Assembly: GCF_049680855.1 (NCBI RefSeq)
Contig: NZ_JBMPGS010000005.1
Span: forward strand, 1 to 64,000
DNA from: Salinimicrobium sp049680855
Lineage (GTDB): Bacteria > Bacteroidota > Bacteroidia > Flavobacteriales > Flavobacteriaceae
Length of the DNA: 64,000 bases
Direction of reading: 5' to 3'
Shown: positions 35,015 through 43,930 of the stretch, one piece after another
Layout of the letters: every line of letters starts with the position of its first letter
How positions within the stretch are numbered: position 1 is the first letter of the stretch
The notes under the pieces: model-generated
The model's database searches: none
The model's input: the letters and a program-made list of their open reading frames with translations, nothing else
What the model was told of the DNA's origin: nothing
Translations under genes and position numbers: made by a program

Positions 35015-35148
35015 TGGGAAAAGGAGACAAAAAGTCCAAAAGAGGAAAAATCTCGATTGGTACTTTTGGAAAATTAAGGCCTAAGCGTAAGAAATTTAAT
35101 GTAAGGCCAGAAAAAGTCAAAAATCCACAACAAAAAGATCCCATTTAG
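35014..35148 (+). CDS. 30S ribosomal protein THX
   Basis: A 44-residue, very basic protein: MGKGDKKSKRGKISIGTFGK followed by LRPKRKK. This matches the THX (Thx) family of small ribosomal subunit proteins, known from Thermus, where it fits into the top of the 30S head, and common in Bacteroidetes. It is longer at the C-terminus than the Thermus protein (about 26 residues). It is coupled to the upstream small gene by a one-base overlap, and its stop overlaps the stop of the convergent glycosylase-like gene by 4 bases. Confidence 0.85.
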   Translation: MGKGDKKSKRGKISIGTFGKLRPKRKKFNVRPEKVKNPQQKDPI

Positions 35149-35807
35149 TCTTCTTCGAGAAACTGACGGTATTGCAAAACCCTGAAATCAATTGTATTGA
35201 AATCAGGGTTTTGTTTTTTTAATTGTTTATAAAGTTCCATGCTTCCAATAGCCCTATTGGCAGAACCTGATGGCGCGGTCAAAGAAACCGTATTTATAAG
35301 TCTTCCATCCAACACAAATTGATGAATTCGAGGCACATCATTGGCAATTACCTTCAATTTTAGATCGTATTTTTTCAGGAGTTTCCGAAAGAAGAATTCC
35401 GGACCGTTTTTGCTGTTTCCTCCTGTGAAAAGCAAGGTATGAATTGCAGGATGTTTTTTAAGGACCTTTACAATATCCCTTAACTCCACTTCCTGCATTC
35501 CCAGGTCGGAAGCATCGATCTTATCCCGACGACAACTTTCTACTGTATCACAAATCCCGATCTTGTTTTTGATCAAAAAATTTTCCCGCTGTTCAATTGC
35601 TTTTGCCGTGGTTTCATATTTTAAATCAAGATTAAAAACTTCATCTATTACTTTCCATAAGAGTCCGTCGCGGCTTCCATAGCAAAAATCCACATCGCCT
35701 TCTTTTAATTCCCCGGTGGTAAACCTTGGTGGCGGTAAAGTACCAACAATGAGTTTTGTCGCATTTTCAGGAATAAAAGGAGGGTAAGGATGTTTATGAT
35801 GGAACAT
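35145..35807 (-). CDS. Uracil/hypoxanthine-DNA-glycosylase-superfamily protein
   Basis: About 220 residues from ATG 35807 (an ATG at 35822 adds five). Motif 1 is LIVGTLPPPRF followed by FCYGSRDGLLWKVIDEVF, and motif 2 is TAPSGSANRAIG near residue 185. These resemble family-6 (HDG-like) glycosylases, which have GSFPG...YGHPRNxFW and PSTSPAN, more than classical Ung. The changes GTLPP for GSFPG and PSGSAN for PSTSPAN may alter substrate choice. Probably a base-excision repair enzyme; activity on uracil or hypoxanthine is not established by sequence. Confidence 0.7.
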   Translation of the reverse strand: MFHHKHPYPPFIPENATKLIVGTLPPPRFTTGELKEGDVDFCYGSRDGLLWKVIDEVFNLDLKYETTAKAIEQRENFLIKNKIGICDTVESCRRDKIDASDLGMQEVELRDIVKVLKKHPAIHTLLFTGGNSKNGPEFFFRKLLKKYDLKLKVIANDVPRIHQFVLDGRLINTVSLTAPSGSANRAIGSMELYKQLKKQNPDFNTIDFRVLQYRQFLEED

Positions 35808-35868
35808 TATTGGGGACTTCAAAATTTAAATATTTGCTGATTTTAAATATTCTCGAAAATTGCAATAA

Positions 35869-35902
35869 AGTGACGCTGTTCTTACTCCTTGACAGCGTCA
35901 CT
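35869..35902 (-). terminator. Terminator downstream of pyruvate carboxylase
   Basis: AGTGACGCTGT (35869-35879) and ACAGCGTCACT (35892-35902) form a perfect 11-bp stem with a 12-base loop, 45 bases after the pyc stop. On the minus strand it is followed by TTTATTG. It lies between pyc and the glycosylase-like gene. Confidence 0.75.
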
Positions 35903-35946
35903 ATATACACCTTCACTTTTCTTCCTCTTCGGGAGTTGGAAGAATT

Positions 35947-38900
35947 TTACTTCATTACTATCACCAAATCATCTGCAAATACCATGGTTCCTTCCTTCAG
36001 TATTATTTTATCAACTTCCCCTTCAGAATTAGCGGTTATTGTTGTTTCCATTTTCATAGCTTCAATTACAAATAATGGTTGGTTTTTTTCCACTTTTTGG
36101 CCAGATTCCACTAAAATTGAAGATAAAGAACCCTGAAGTGGTGCTCCCACTTCTTTCTTGTTTCCTTTATCTACTTTTTGATGAACTACCTTCTCCACCT
36201 TTACAGATTTGTCCTGCACCTCAATGGTCCTAGTTTGCCCATTTACTTTAAAGAAAATCTTCACGATTCCATCTTCATTAGCATCACCGACAGATATAAG
36301 CTGGATCAACAAGGTTTTCCCTCTGTCCAGCTCTACAATAATTTCTTCGCCGGGTGTCATGCCATAGAAAAAATTCTTCGTAGGTAAGTTGATAACACTT
36401 CCATACTTTACGTGGTGGTTGTATGCATCTGTAAATACTTTTGGATATAATTTATAGGAAAGAAAATCGGTAATGTCAACTTCTCTGCCCAACCCTTCCT
36501 TGAAAGTGCGTTCAAATTCCTTGAATTCCGTTTCAAAATCTACCGGCTCGAGGTGAGCATTTGGTCTTCCTTTATAAGGTTCTTCTCCTTTCAAAATGAT
36601 CTTTTGCACTTTCTCCGGAAATCCGCCATGGGGTTGACCTAATTCTCCCCGAAAAAAACTTACTACAGATTTTGGAAAGGAAATCTCCTCTCCCCGTTCC
36701 ATTACATCTTCAATACTCAAATTGTTACTCACAAGGAACTGCGCCATATCCCCTACTACTTTTGAACTTGGGGTTACTTTAATAATATCTCCAAAAAGAT
36801 CGTTCACTTTACTGTACATCTCGGTGATCTCGTGGAATCTGTCGGCCAGCCCCAGAGATTCTGCCTGCGGTTTCAAATTGGAATACTGACCGCCAGGAAT
36901 CTGATGTTTGTAAACTTCTCCCGAGCCCGCCTGTAACCCAGATTCAAATGGATAATAATAACGTCTTACTGCTTCCCAGTACTGACTGTATTCATTCAGT
37001 TTTTCTGAATTAATTTTTCTTCCGCGGTCATGGAACCTAAGCATCTCCAAAACAGAATTAAAGTTTGGCTGAGATGTTAATCCTGATAGTCCTCCAAGTG
37101 CGACATCTATTACATCAACCCCCGCTTCCACAGCTTTTAAATAAGTAGCAGCCTGTATGGAAGAAGTGTCGTGCGTATGAAGATGCACAGGAATGTGCAC
37201 GTTTGATTTTATGGAAGAAACAAGCTCAAAAGCGGCATCGGGCTTTAATATTCCCGCCATATCTTTAATCCCGAGAATATGAGCACCGGCATTTTCAAGA
37301 TCTTTCGCCATTTGAACATAATACTGCAAATTATATTTAGTCTCATTTGGATCCATCACATCTCCGGTATAGCAAATCGTCCCTTCTGCGAGTCCGTTGG
37401 TTTTCTTTCTCACATATTCTATACACGGCGCAATGGATTCCATCCAGTTCAAGCTATCGAAAATCCTAAAAACATCTACTCCATTCTCCCATGCCTGTTC
37501 CACAAACTTTTCGATCAGGTTATCGGGATATGCGGTATAGCCGACTCCATTGGAACCACGTAACAGCATTTGCAGCAGCACATTTGGCATGGCCTTACGA
37601 AGCAGCCTCAAACGCTCCCACGGATTTTCTTTAAGAAATCGCATGCTCACATCAAAAGTTGCCCCTCCCCATACTTCTAAGCTAAATATTTCGGGATGGT
37701 TCTTTGCAAAACCTTCTGCTACTTTCATCATATCTGTAGTTCGCATACGGGTTGCGAGCAGACTTTGATGCGCGTCCCGCATCGTAGTATCTGTGAAATG
37801 TATTTTACCATCGTGGAGCAACCAGCGTGAGAACTTTTCAGGTCCAAATTCTGTAAGCAGGTCTTTAGTGCCTTTTGGATAATCACCTGTTTTATCAAAA
37901 GAAGGCACGACGGGTTTTATAAAAGTCCGCTTCAAATCAGGCTTTTTGACATCCTCATTTCCGTTGACTATGATATCCCCAAGAAACTGTACCATTTTAG
38001 TGGCCCGGTTTCTACCCTTTTTAATATCAAACAATTCCGGATGCTCTTTAATAAAATTTACTGTAACATCTCCATTTCTAAAAGTGGGATGTTTTAAAAT
38101 ATTGTCCAGGAAACCAATGTTGGTCATTACTCCACGCACCCTGAATTCAGCCAGAGCACGGCGCATTTTTCTACACGCACCATCCAGGGTCCGGCTGCTG
38201 GCAGAAATCTTCACCAGCATAGAATCGAAAAACGGTGAAATAGAAACCCCTTGATAAATACTTCCCGCATCCAGTCTTATCCCAAAACCTGAAGCACTTC
38301 GGTATGTTGTGATGGTCCCGTAATCGGGCTTAAAATCATTGGTAGGATCTTCGGTAGTAACACGGCATTGCAGGGCAAAACCATTGGTTTTTAAGGACTC
38401 CTGGCTTTCAATTTTTATCTGTTTGTCAGATAATTTATATCCGCCGGCAATGAAAAGCTGGGCTTTGACAAGATCAATATTTGTAATAATTTCTGTAACC
38501 GTATGCTCTACCTGGATACGCGGATTTACTTCTATGAAATAAATACTTCCGTCGTCATCCACTAAAAATTCGACGGTCCCTATGTTATTGTAGTCGACCG
38601 CTTTACATATTTTCAGCGCATAATCATACAATTTTTGCTTCGTCTCCTCATTTAATCCGAAGGAAGGCGCGAATTCTATTACTTTTTGATAGCGACGTTG
38701 CACAGAACAATCCCTTTCAAATAAGTGGACCATATTTCCGTGATGATCGGCCACGATCTGTATCTCTATATGCTTCGGATTTTCAACAAATTTCTCAAGA
38801 AAAACAGTATCATCTCCAAAGGCATTTTTGGCTTCTCTTTTAGATTCCGGAAAGGCGCTTTTCAATTGATCTTCATCCCGAATGACCCGCATTCCGCGGC

Positions 38901-39399
38901 CACCACCTCCCGAAGCGGCTTTTAACATTACAGGATAACCTATAGTTTTAGCTTCAGTTAAAGCGGTTTCCACACTATCTAAATCTTTTTCGCTACTTTG
39001 AATGATAGGAACCTCATTTTGAACAGCCACTTCCTTGGCCCTTACTTTATCACCCAAAGATTGCAGCACCGAAACTTTAGGCCCCACAAAAATGAGGTCG
39101 TTTTCTTCACACTTTCGGGCAAATTCAGCATTTTCAGAAAGAAAACCGTAACCCGGATGAATGGCATCAACGCCATTTTCCTTAGCAACTTTAATGATCG
39201 CATCAATATCCAAATAAGGCTTTAAAGGTTCATTTTCGGCACCTATCTGGTAGGATTCATCGGCCTTGTAACGGTGCAGTGCGTAACGATCTTCGTAAGT
39301 ATAAATACCTACGGTGCGAATACCAATCTCGGTACAGGCTCTAAAAACCCTAATAGCAATTTCACCCCTGTTTGCTACTAAAACCTTGTTTATTTTCAT
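35947..39399 (-). CDS. pyc: Pyruvate carboxylase
   Basis: Single-chain enzyme of 1150 residues, the usual length. Biotin carboxylase domain at about 1-455 (NKVLVANRGEIAIRVFRAC; ASGGGGRGMR; FIEVNPRIQVEHTVTE). Carboxyltransferase domain at about 530-800 (TDTTMRDAHQSLLATRMRT; the zinc ligands in VHLHTHDTSS). A PYC/OADA region follows, and the biotinyl domain ends the protein with VIEAMKMETT, whose lysine (about 1116) carries biotin. It makes oxaloacetate from pyruvate, bicarbonate and ATP. The biotin ligase encoded at 49847-50578 is its likely modifying enzyme. Monocistronic, with terminators on both sides. Confidence 0.98.
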   Translation of the reverse strand: MKINKVLVANRGEIAIRVFRACTEIGIRTVGIYTYEDRYALHRYKADESYQIGAENEPLKPYLDIDAIIKVAKENGVDAIHPGYGFLSENAEFARKCEENDLIFVGPKVSVLQSLGDKVRAKEVAVQNEVPIIQSSEKDLDSVETALTEAKTIGYPVMLKAASGGGGRGMRVIRDEDQLKSAFPESKREAKNAFGDDTVFLEKFVENPKHIEIQIVADHHGNMVHLFERDCSVQRRYQKVIEFAPSFGLNEETKQKLYDYALKICKAVDYNNIGTVEFLVDDDGSIYFIEVNPRIQVEHTVTEIITNIDLVKAQLFIAGGYKLSDKQIKIESQESLKTNGFALQCRVTTEDPTNDFKPDYGTITTYRSASGFGIRLDAGSIYQGVSISPFFDSMLVKISASSRTLDGACRKMRRALAEFRVRGVMTNIGFLDNILKHPTFRNGDVTVNFIKEHPELFDIKKGRNRATKMVQFLGDIIVNGNEDVKKPDLKRTFIKPVVPSFDKTGDYPKGTKDLLTEFGPEKFSRWLLHDGKIHFTDTTMRDAHQSLLATRMRTTDMMKVAEGFAKNHPEIFSLEVWGGATFDVSMRFLKENPWERLRLLRKAMPNVLLQMLLRGSNGVGYTAYPDNLIEKFVEQAWENGVDVFRIFDSLNWMESIAPCIEYVRKKTNGLAEGTICYTGDVMDPNETKYNLQYYVQMAKDLENAGAHILGIKDMAGILKPDAAFELVSSIKSNVHIPVHLHTHDTSSIQAATYLKAVEAGVDVIDVALGGLSGLTSQPNFNSVLEMLRFHDRGRKINSEKLNEYSQYWEAVRRYYYPFESGLQAGSGEVYKHQIPGGQYSNLKPQAESLGLADRFHEITEMYSKVNDLFGDIIKVTPSSKVVGDMAQFLVSNNLSIEDVMERGEEISFPKSVVSFFRGELGQPHGGFPEKVQKIILKGEEPYKGRPNAHLEPVDFETEFKEFERTFKEGLGREVDITDFLSYKLYPKVFTDAYNHHVKYGSVINLPTKNFFYGMTPGEEIIVELDRGKTLLIQLISVGDANEDGIVKIFFKVNGQTRTIEVQDKSVKVEKVVHQKVDKGNKKEVGAPLQGSLSSILVESGQKVEKNQPLFVIEAMKMETTITANSEGEVDKIILKEGTMVFADDLVIVMK

Positions 39400-39481
39400 C
39401 CTTTTGTAATGCTTTTATAGTTGATTTTGACTGAACTTCCTAAGTTATATAAAATCCTGATTTTAGAAGAAGATAAAATAA

Positions 39482-39508
39482 AAAAAGGAGGTGAAACACC
39501 TCCTTTTT
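39482..39508 (-). terminator. Terminator of yaaA
   Basis: A 12-bp perfect stem, AAAAAGGAGGTG and CACCTCCTTTTT, around a three-base loop (AAA), 33 bases after the yaaA stop. Flanking A/T runs would give a U tract in either direction. Confidence 0.88.
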
Positions 39509-39540
39509 AAAATATTTTAACAAAAATTGATTGCTTTATA

Positions 39541-40302
39541 TCAACGAGTAAAGACAAGCTCGTTTGATTTGCCCGACTCCTCCTCACTGAATCTATAGCC
39601 ATCGTAATCAAAATCTTTAATATCCTCCACAGTTTGTGCACCTGTATCAATTATATAACGCACCATTGAACCACGAGCTTTTTTAGCATAAAAAGAAATG
39701 ATCTTTAATTTGCCATTTTTAAAGTCCTTAAATACGGGAGTGATAACAGGCACTTTTAATTTATTTGTATCTACAGCTTTAAAGTACTCCTGGCTCGCGA
39801 GATTTACAAACAGCTCATCCTCCTGCAGTTCGTTATTAAGGAATGTGGTAATATCTTCTTCCCAAAGTTCATAGAGGTTCTTCTTTCTTCCTACCTGGAG
39901 ATCTGTCCCCATTTCAAGTCGGTATGGCTGAATAAGATCAAGTGGTTTCAGGATTCCATAGAAGCCGGAAAGAATTCGCAGCGTGTTTTGAAGATCGTCC
40001 AACTTTTCTGCAGGAATGGTATAGGCCTCCAGCCCCGTATAAACATCACCTGCAAAGGCATAAGCCGCCGGCCTGGAATTCTTCTTGTTATGAACTTCTT
40101 CAAATTCCTGGTAACGCTGATGATTGAGATCTGCAAGTTTATCACTAATCTCCATTAATTCTGAAATTTCTTTTTTAGACATGCGCGCCAGTTTCCGATT
40201 AACTTGGGCTGTTCGCTCCAAAAATGAAGGCTGGGTTCCGCGCGTTGTGGGTAATTTCGTTTTGTAATCAAGAGATTTTGCAGGGGAAATAACAATTTTC
40301 AT
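39541..40302 (-). CDS. yaaA: YaaA-family peroxide stress protein (UPF0246/DUF328)
   Basis: Protein of 253 residues, normal for the family. It starts MKIVISPAKSLDYKT and contains FAGDVYTGLEAYTI, ILSGFYGILKPLDLIQPYRLEMG, VNLASQEYFKAV and FYAKKARGSMVRY, all signature stretches. E. coli YaaA lowers intracellular free iron under hydrogen peroxide stress and binds DNA; that role is known for the family and only inferred here. It stands alone, with 185 featureless bases before it and a strong terminator after it. Confidence 0.93.
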   Translation of the reverse strand: MKIVISPAKSLDYKTKLPTTRGTQPSFLERTAQVNRKLARMSKKEISELMEISDKLADLNHQRYQEFEEVHNKKNSRPAAYAFAGDVYTGLEAYTIPAEKLDDLQNTLRILSGFYGILKPLDLIQPYRLEMGTDLQVGRKKNLYELWEEDITTFLNNELQEDELFVNLASQEYFKAVDTNKLKVPVITPVFKDFKNGKLKIISFYAKKARGSMVRYIIDTGAQTVEDIKDFDYDGYRFSEEESGKSNELVFTR

Positions 40303-40487
40303 ATAGGAAGATTTTCCGAAGTGGTTTTAGTTTCAGCCACTAAAATAGTACTTCCTGTCCTATTTAGAAAAGCCTTCTAAATCTTGCTTTTTGATGAAGG
40401 TATTGAAAAAGGCTATTTAAACTCTTCTTTCTAAAGAGAATTATTTTTAGCTATTAAATAAGATTGGGAGATTAACTGAAACAGCTA

Positions 40488-41540
40488 CTATTCAATAAAT
40501 TCCTTCTGATTCTTAGAGTAGTTACGCCATTTTTCGATACACTGCTGCATATCTTCGGGAATTGGAGTGTTAAAGCTCATCCACTCGCCCGAAACCGGAT
40601 GCTTGAATCCTAAAGTTTTTGCGTGTAATGCCTGCCTCGGAAGAATTTTGAAGCAATTTTCTACAAACTGCTTATATTTTGTAAAGGTGGTTCCTTTCAG
40701 GATCTTTTCTCCGCCGTAGCGCTCATCATTAAAAAGTGTATGGCCGATGTGCTTCATATGAACCCGAATTTGATGCGTTCTTCCGGTTTCCAGCTTACAT
40801 GACACTAACGTCACATAACCAAGGCGTTCTAGCACTTTGTAATGAGTTACCGCGGGTTTCCCTTTATCTTCCTCTTCTCCAAGATAGACGGTGTTCTGAA
40901 GTCGGTTTTTTGGGTGACGTCCAATATTTCCTTCTACAGTACCTTCGTCTTCTTCCACATTTCCCCAAACCAGGGCCACGTATTCGCGTTCACTGCTTTT
41001 GTCAAAAAACTGTTTGGAGAGTTTCGTCATTGCCTGTTCCGTCTTGGCAACTACCAGCAATCCGCTGGTATCTTTGTCAATCCGGTGCACTAATCCCGGG
41101 CGTTCACTGCTGTTCTGAGGAAGGTTTTCGATATGATATACCAGGGCGTTGATCAAGGTTCCACTGTAATTTCCATGCCCCGGGTGCACCACCATTCCTG
41201 CCGGCTTGTTCACCACGAGCAAGGCATCGTCTTCATAGACAATATCAAGCGGAATATCTTCAGGCGTAAGTAAAAATTCATAGGGCGGGTGCTCGAAAAG
41301 CACTTGCACCACATCTCCCGGTTTTACTTTATAATTCGATTTTACAGGAACTTCATTTACATGAATATTACCCTCTTTGGCGGCGGTTTGAATCTTATTA
41401 CGGGTCGCCTTCTCAATATAATTCATCAGGAATTTGTCCACCCTTAACGGCTGTTGACCTTTATCGGCTACAAATTTGTGATGCTCATAAAGTTCATCAT
41501 CAGTTTCTTCAGGTTCAGGCTTGCTATTTTCAGAGCTCAT
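40488..41540 (-). CDS. RluA/RluD-family 23S rRNA pseudouridine synthase
   Basis: About 350 residues from ATG 41540 (MSSENSKPEPEE); an ATG at 41561 is further inside the upstream gene. An N-terminal S4 RNA-binding domain (LRVDKFLMNYIEKATRNKIQ region) is followed by the catalytic domain with the active-site Asp in HRIDKDTSGLLVVAKT, and by ETGRTHQIRVHMKHIGH. The layout matches RluD-type enzymes that modify helix 69 of 23S rRNA, but RluA/C/D cannot be separated firmly. It overlaps the PASTA gene by 11 bases, a gene pair common in flavobacteria. Confidence 0.92.
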   Translation of the reverse strand: MSSENSKPEPEETDDELYEHHKFVADKGQQPLRVDKFLMNYIEKATRNKIQTAAKEGNIHVNEVPVKSNYKVKPGDVVQVLFEHPPYEFLLTPEDIPLDIVYEDDALLVVNKPAGMVVHPGHGNYSGTLINALVYHIENLPQNSSERPGLVHRIDKDTSGLLVVAKTEQAMTKLSKQFFDKSSEREYVALVWGNVEEDEGTVEGNIGRHPKNRLQNTVYLGEEEDKGKPAVTHYKVLERLGYVTLVSCKLETGRTHQIRVHMKHIGHTLFNDERYGGEKILKGTTFTKYKQFVENCFKILPRQALHAKTLGFKHPVSGEWMSFNTPIPEDMQQCIEKWRNYSKNQKEFIE

Positions 41541-42150
41541 ATTCCTCGCTTTCAAATTCATTCACATTCTCACTTTCCTCTTCTTCCATCTCATATCTGC
41601 CAGATCCATCACCTAAAACAAGGTCAATCTTTGATGTTTCCTTCAGCTTCATTCCAGGTTTAAGTTCCTGCCCCTCATGCCGCAGTTCCAGCACGGCATC
41701 TTTGGCAACGTCAGGTTTATAAGTGACCGTTCCTATTTCAAAACCAAGGGAACGCAATGTAGGTTCTACCTGCCTTCTGGTTCGCCGGATCAAATTCTCC
41801 GGAATTTCAATGGTACGAAAACCAGAAGGATTCAGAGTAAGATAAATTTTACGATTTTCCTTCACATGTTTCCCCGGAAGCGGCACCTGGTCTATCACCG
41901 AATACGGCGGATAATCGGGATTGTAGTTGGCCGAATCCAGAATTTCCCGGCGCAATTCAAGTTCGTCAAGCGTAGCATCCACCCTGTCCAGAGAAAGGCG
42001 CGCAAGATTAGGAACTTCTATACGTTGATCCTGGTTGGTGCTGTAATCCAGCCACTGCAGTAAAATAAAAACGATTAAAACCACAGCTAAAACAGCTAAA
42101 AGCAGCTGAATTAAAAAGGTTTTGCTAAAAAGGAATTTGATAAAATTCAT
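41530..42150 (-). CDS. PASTA-domain membrane-anchored protein
   Basis: 206 residues from ATG 42150 (MNFIKFLFSKTFLIQLLLAV); the frame opens 16 codons earlier with a less likely start. One transmembrane helix (about 11-33) is followed by two to three PASTA repeats (VPNLARLSLDRVDATLDEL; VIDQVPLPGKHVKENRKIYLTL, split here; IEIPENLIRRTRRQVEPTLRSLGF) and an acidic tail rich in Glu. PASTA modules bind peptidoglycan fragments in kinases and PBPs; here no kinase or PBP domain is present. The opposite strand next door carries ddl, a peptidoglycan gene. Confidence 0.88.
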   Translation of the reverse strand: MNFIKFLFSKTFLIQLLLAVLAVVLIVFILLQWLDYSTNQDQRIEVPNLARLSLDRVDATLDELELRREILDSANYNPDYPPYSVIDQVPLPGKHVKENRKIYLTLNPSGFRTIEIPENLIRRTRRQVEPTLRSLGFEIGTVTYKPDVAKDAVLELRHEGQELKPGMKLKETSKIDLVLGDGSGRYEMEEEESENVNEFESEEYEL

Positions 42151-42249
42151 AGGTTTTAAAAAAAACAAAGATATAAAATCAGGTGGTTTTGCAGACATTC
42201 ATTTTATAGTCCTACTTTTGTTAACGAAACTTAATCTTTATTATTTGTG

Positions 42250-43221
42250 ATGAAGAAAAATATTGCCATCGCCATGGGCGGATATTCGAGTGAACACCGC
42301 ATTTCCATCAACAGCGGGAATGTAGTTTACAAGAATCTTGACCGCAGCAATTACAACCCTTACAGAGTTCACATTCTTCAAAAAGAATGGTTTGTGGTGG
42401 CAGATGATGACACTCCTTATCCCATTAACCGCAGCAATTTTACCGTTACGATCAAGGGAAAATTAATCTCCTTTGACTGCGTTTTCAATACGATTCATGG
42501 AACACCTGGCGAAAATGGCCTTTTACAGGCATATCTTGAGCTGCTAGGGATTCCCCAAACCACCTGCGGATTCTACCAGGCGGCACTCACATTTAACAAA
42601 CGGGATCTCATTAGCGTTTTAAAGCCCTACGGAATTAAAACCGCCAGCAATTATTTTCTGAATAAAGGCGAAGAAGTAAATGCTGAAGAAATTCTTGCAA
42701 AAGTAGGTTTGCCCTGCTTTGTAAAAGCCAACAAAGCCGGTAGCAGCTTTGGAATTACAAAAGTAAAAACTGAAGAAGATCTTATTCCTGCCGTAAAAAC
42801 AGCTTTTAAGGAAGATGATGAAATTATCATCGAATCATTTCTGGACGGTACCGAAGTTTCTGTTGGAGTCGTTATGTACGAAGGCAAGGTGCTGGCACTT
42901 CCGGTGACAGAAATAGTTTCTGAAAACGAGTTTTTTGACTATGAAGCCAAATACCTCGGAAAGTCCCAGGAGATCACTCCGGCCCGCATTTCTGAAGAGC
43001 AAACCAAAGAAGTGCAGGAAGCGGCAGAACTGATTTACAAAAAGCTAAAAATGAAAGGCTTTACGCGTTCAGAATTTATATTTCATAACAACCAGGCGCA
43101 TTTTATTGAAATGAACACCACGCCGGGATTGAGTGAAGCCAGCATCTTACCTCAGCAATCTGTAGCTGCCGGGATTTCCCTTCAGGATCTCTTCGGAAAT
43201 GCCATCGAAGCAGCGATTTAA
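42250..43221 (+). CDS. ddl: D-alanine--D-alanine ligase
   Basis: Protein of 323 residues from ATG 42250 (a GTG one codon earlier is in frame). MKKNIAIAMGGYSSEHRIS at the start, FNTIHGTPGENGLLQAYLELLGIP, the ATP-grasp segment CFVKANKAGSSFGITKV, and FIEMNTTPGLSEASILPQQ with the magnesium ligands. It makes the D-Ala-D-Ala dipeptide of peptidoglycan. Divergent from the PASTA gene with a 99-base spacer. Confidence 0.96.
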   Translation: MKKNIAIAMGGYSSEHRISINSGNVVYKNLDRSNYNPYRVHILQKEWFVVADDDTPYPINRSNFTVTIKGKLISFDCVFNTIHGTPGENGLLQAYLELLGIPQTTCGFYQAALTFNKRDLISVLKPYGIKTASNYFLNKGEEVNAEEILAKVGLPCFVKANKAGSSFGITKVKTEEDLIPAVKTAFKEDDEIIIESFLDGTEVSVGVVMYEGKVLALPVTEIVSENEFFDYEAKYLGKSQEITPARISEEQTKEVQEAAELIYKKLKMKGFTRSEFIFHNNQAHFIEMNTTPGLSEASILPQQSVAAGISLQDLFGNAIEAAI

Positions 43222-43251
43222 TATAAAAATGTTTCATTATAGTCAGTTTTA

Positions 43252-43328
43252 CGTCAACCTGAACTTTTTTCAGGTTCTAATATCTGGAATTTCTATTAGT
43301 AAGATTCTGAAATAAATTCAGAATGACG
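43252..43328. repeat. Dispersed palindromic intergenic repeat, copy 2
   Basis: Bounded by CGTCA (43252-43256) and TGACG (43324-43328). Inside are AACCTGA (43256-43262)/TCAGGTT (43270-43276) and ATTCTGAA (43304-43311)/TTCAGAAT (43317-43324). The whole element could fold as a cruciform with two side arms. It has the same two-hairpin layout as copy 1 in the trp operon. Confidence 0.7.
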
Positions 43329-43393
43329 GTTTATAGCTGTTTAAAGAAATCTTGTTCCAAAGTCATCGCACCCACTAAGCCTCAACAATTCCC

Positions 43394-43401
43394 TATATTT
43401 G
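43394..43401 (+). promoter_or_regulatory. Candidate promoter -7 element for coaD
   Basis: TATATTTG, an exact TAnnTTTG match, 24 bases before the coaD start. A TTTG partner at the usual distance is not evident. Confidence 0.45.
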
Positions 43402-43425
43402 TTTGAACACAACAAAAGCTAGTGC

Positions 43426-43878
43426 ATGAAAAAAGCCGTTTTTCCGGGGTCTTTTGACCCGATAACTTTGGGACACGTAGATATTATTGAACGAGCCTTG
43501 CCATTGTTTGATGAAATTATCCTGGCAATTGGAATTAATTCGGAAAAGAAATACATGTTCTCCCTGGAAGAGCGGGTGCGGTTTTTAAATGAAAGTTTTA
43601 AAGATGAGCCGCAAATACAGGTGATGACCTATAACGGACTCACAGTTGATTTTTGCAAAGAACAGGAGGCTCCATTTCTTCTGCGAGGCCTGCGCAACGG
43701 AACCGATCTTGATTATGAAAAGGCCATTGCACAGACAAATTTCAAACTTTCAGGAGTGGAAAGTGTATTTTTACTCAATTCTTCCGGAAAAAGTCATATT
43801 TCTTCCAGCATTGTGCGTGATGTGATAAGAAATGGCGGAGATTATAGCTTTATGGTGCCTAACGCAGTCAAAAAGTAA
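43426..43878 (+). CDS. coaD: Phosphopantetheine adenylyltransferase
   Basis: Protein of 150 residues, the normal length. The nucleotidyltransferase motif PGSFDPITLGHVDII (T/HxGH) is at the N-terminus, LLRGLRNGTDLDYE in the middle, and ISSSIVRDVIRNGGD (ISSxxR) near the C-terminus. It transfers AMP to 4'-phosphopantetheine in the penultimate step of coenzyme A synthesis. Convergent with the TonB-dependent receptor gene. Confidence 0.97.
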   Translation: MKKAVFPGSFDPITLGHVDIIERALPLFDEIILAIGINSEKKYMFSLEERVRFLNESFKDEPQIQVMTYNGLTVDFCKEQEAPFLLRGLRNGTDLDYEKAIAQTNFKLSGVESVFLLNSSGKSHISSSIVRDVIRNGGDYSFMVPNAVKK

Positions 43879-43930
43879 ATCAAATTTGCCATTTTTAGAT
43901 GTCCAGTCTTTTCTAAGTTCTGGTTCTTCT

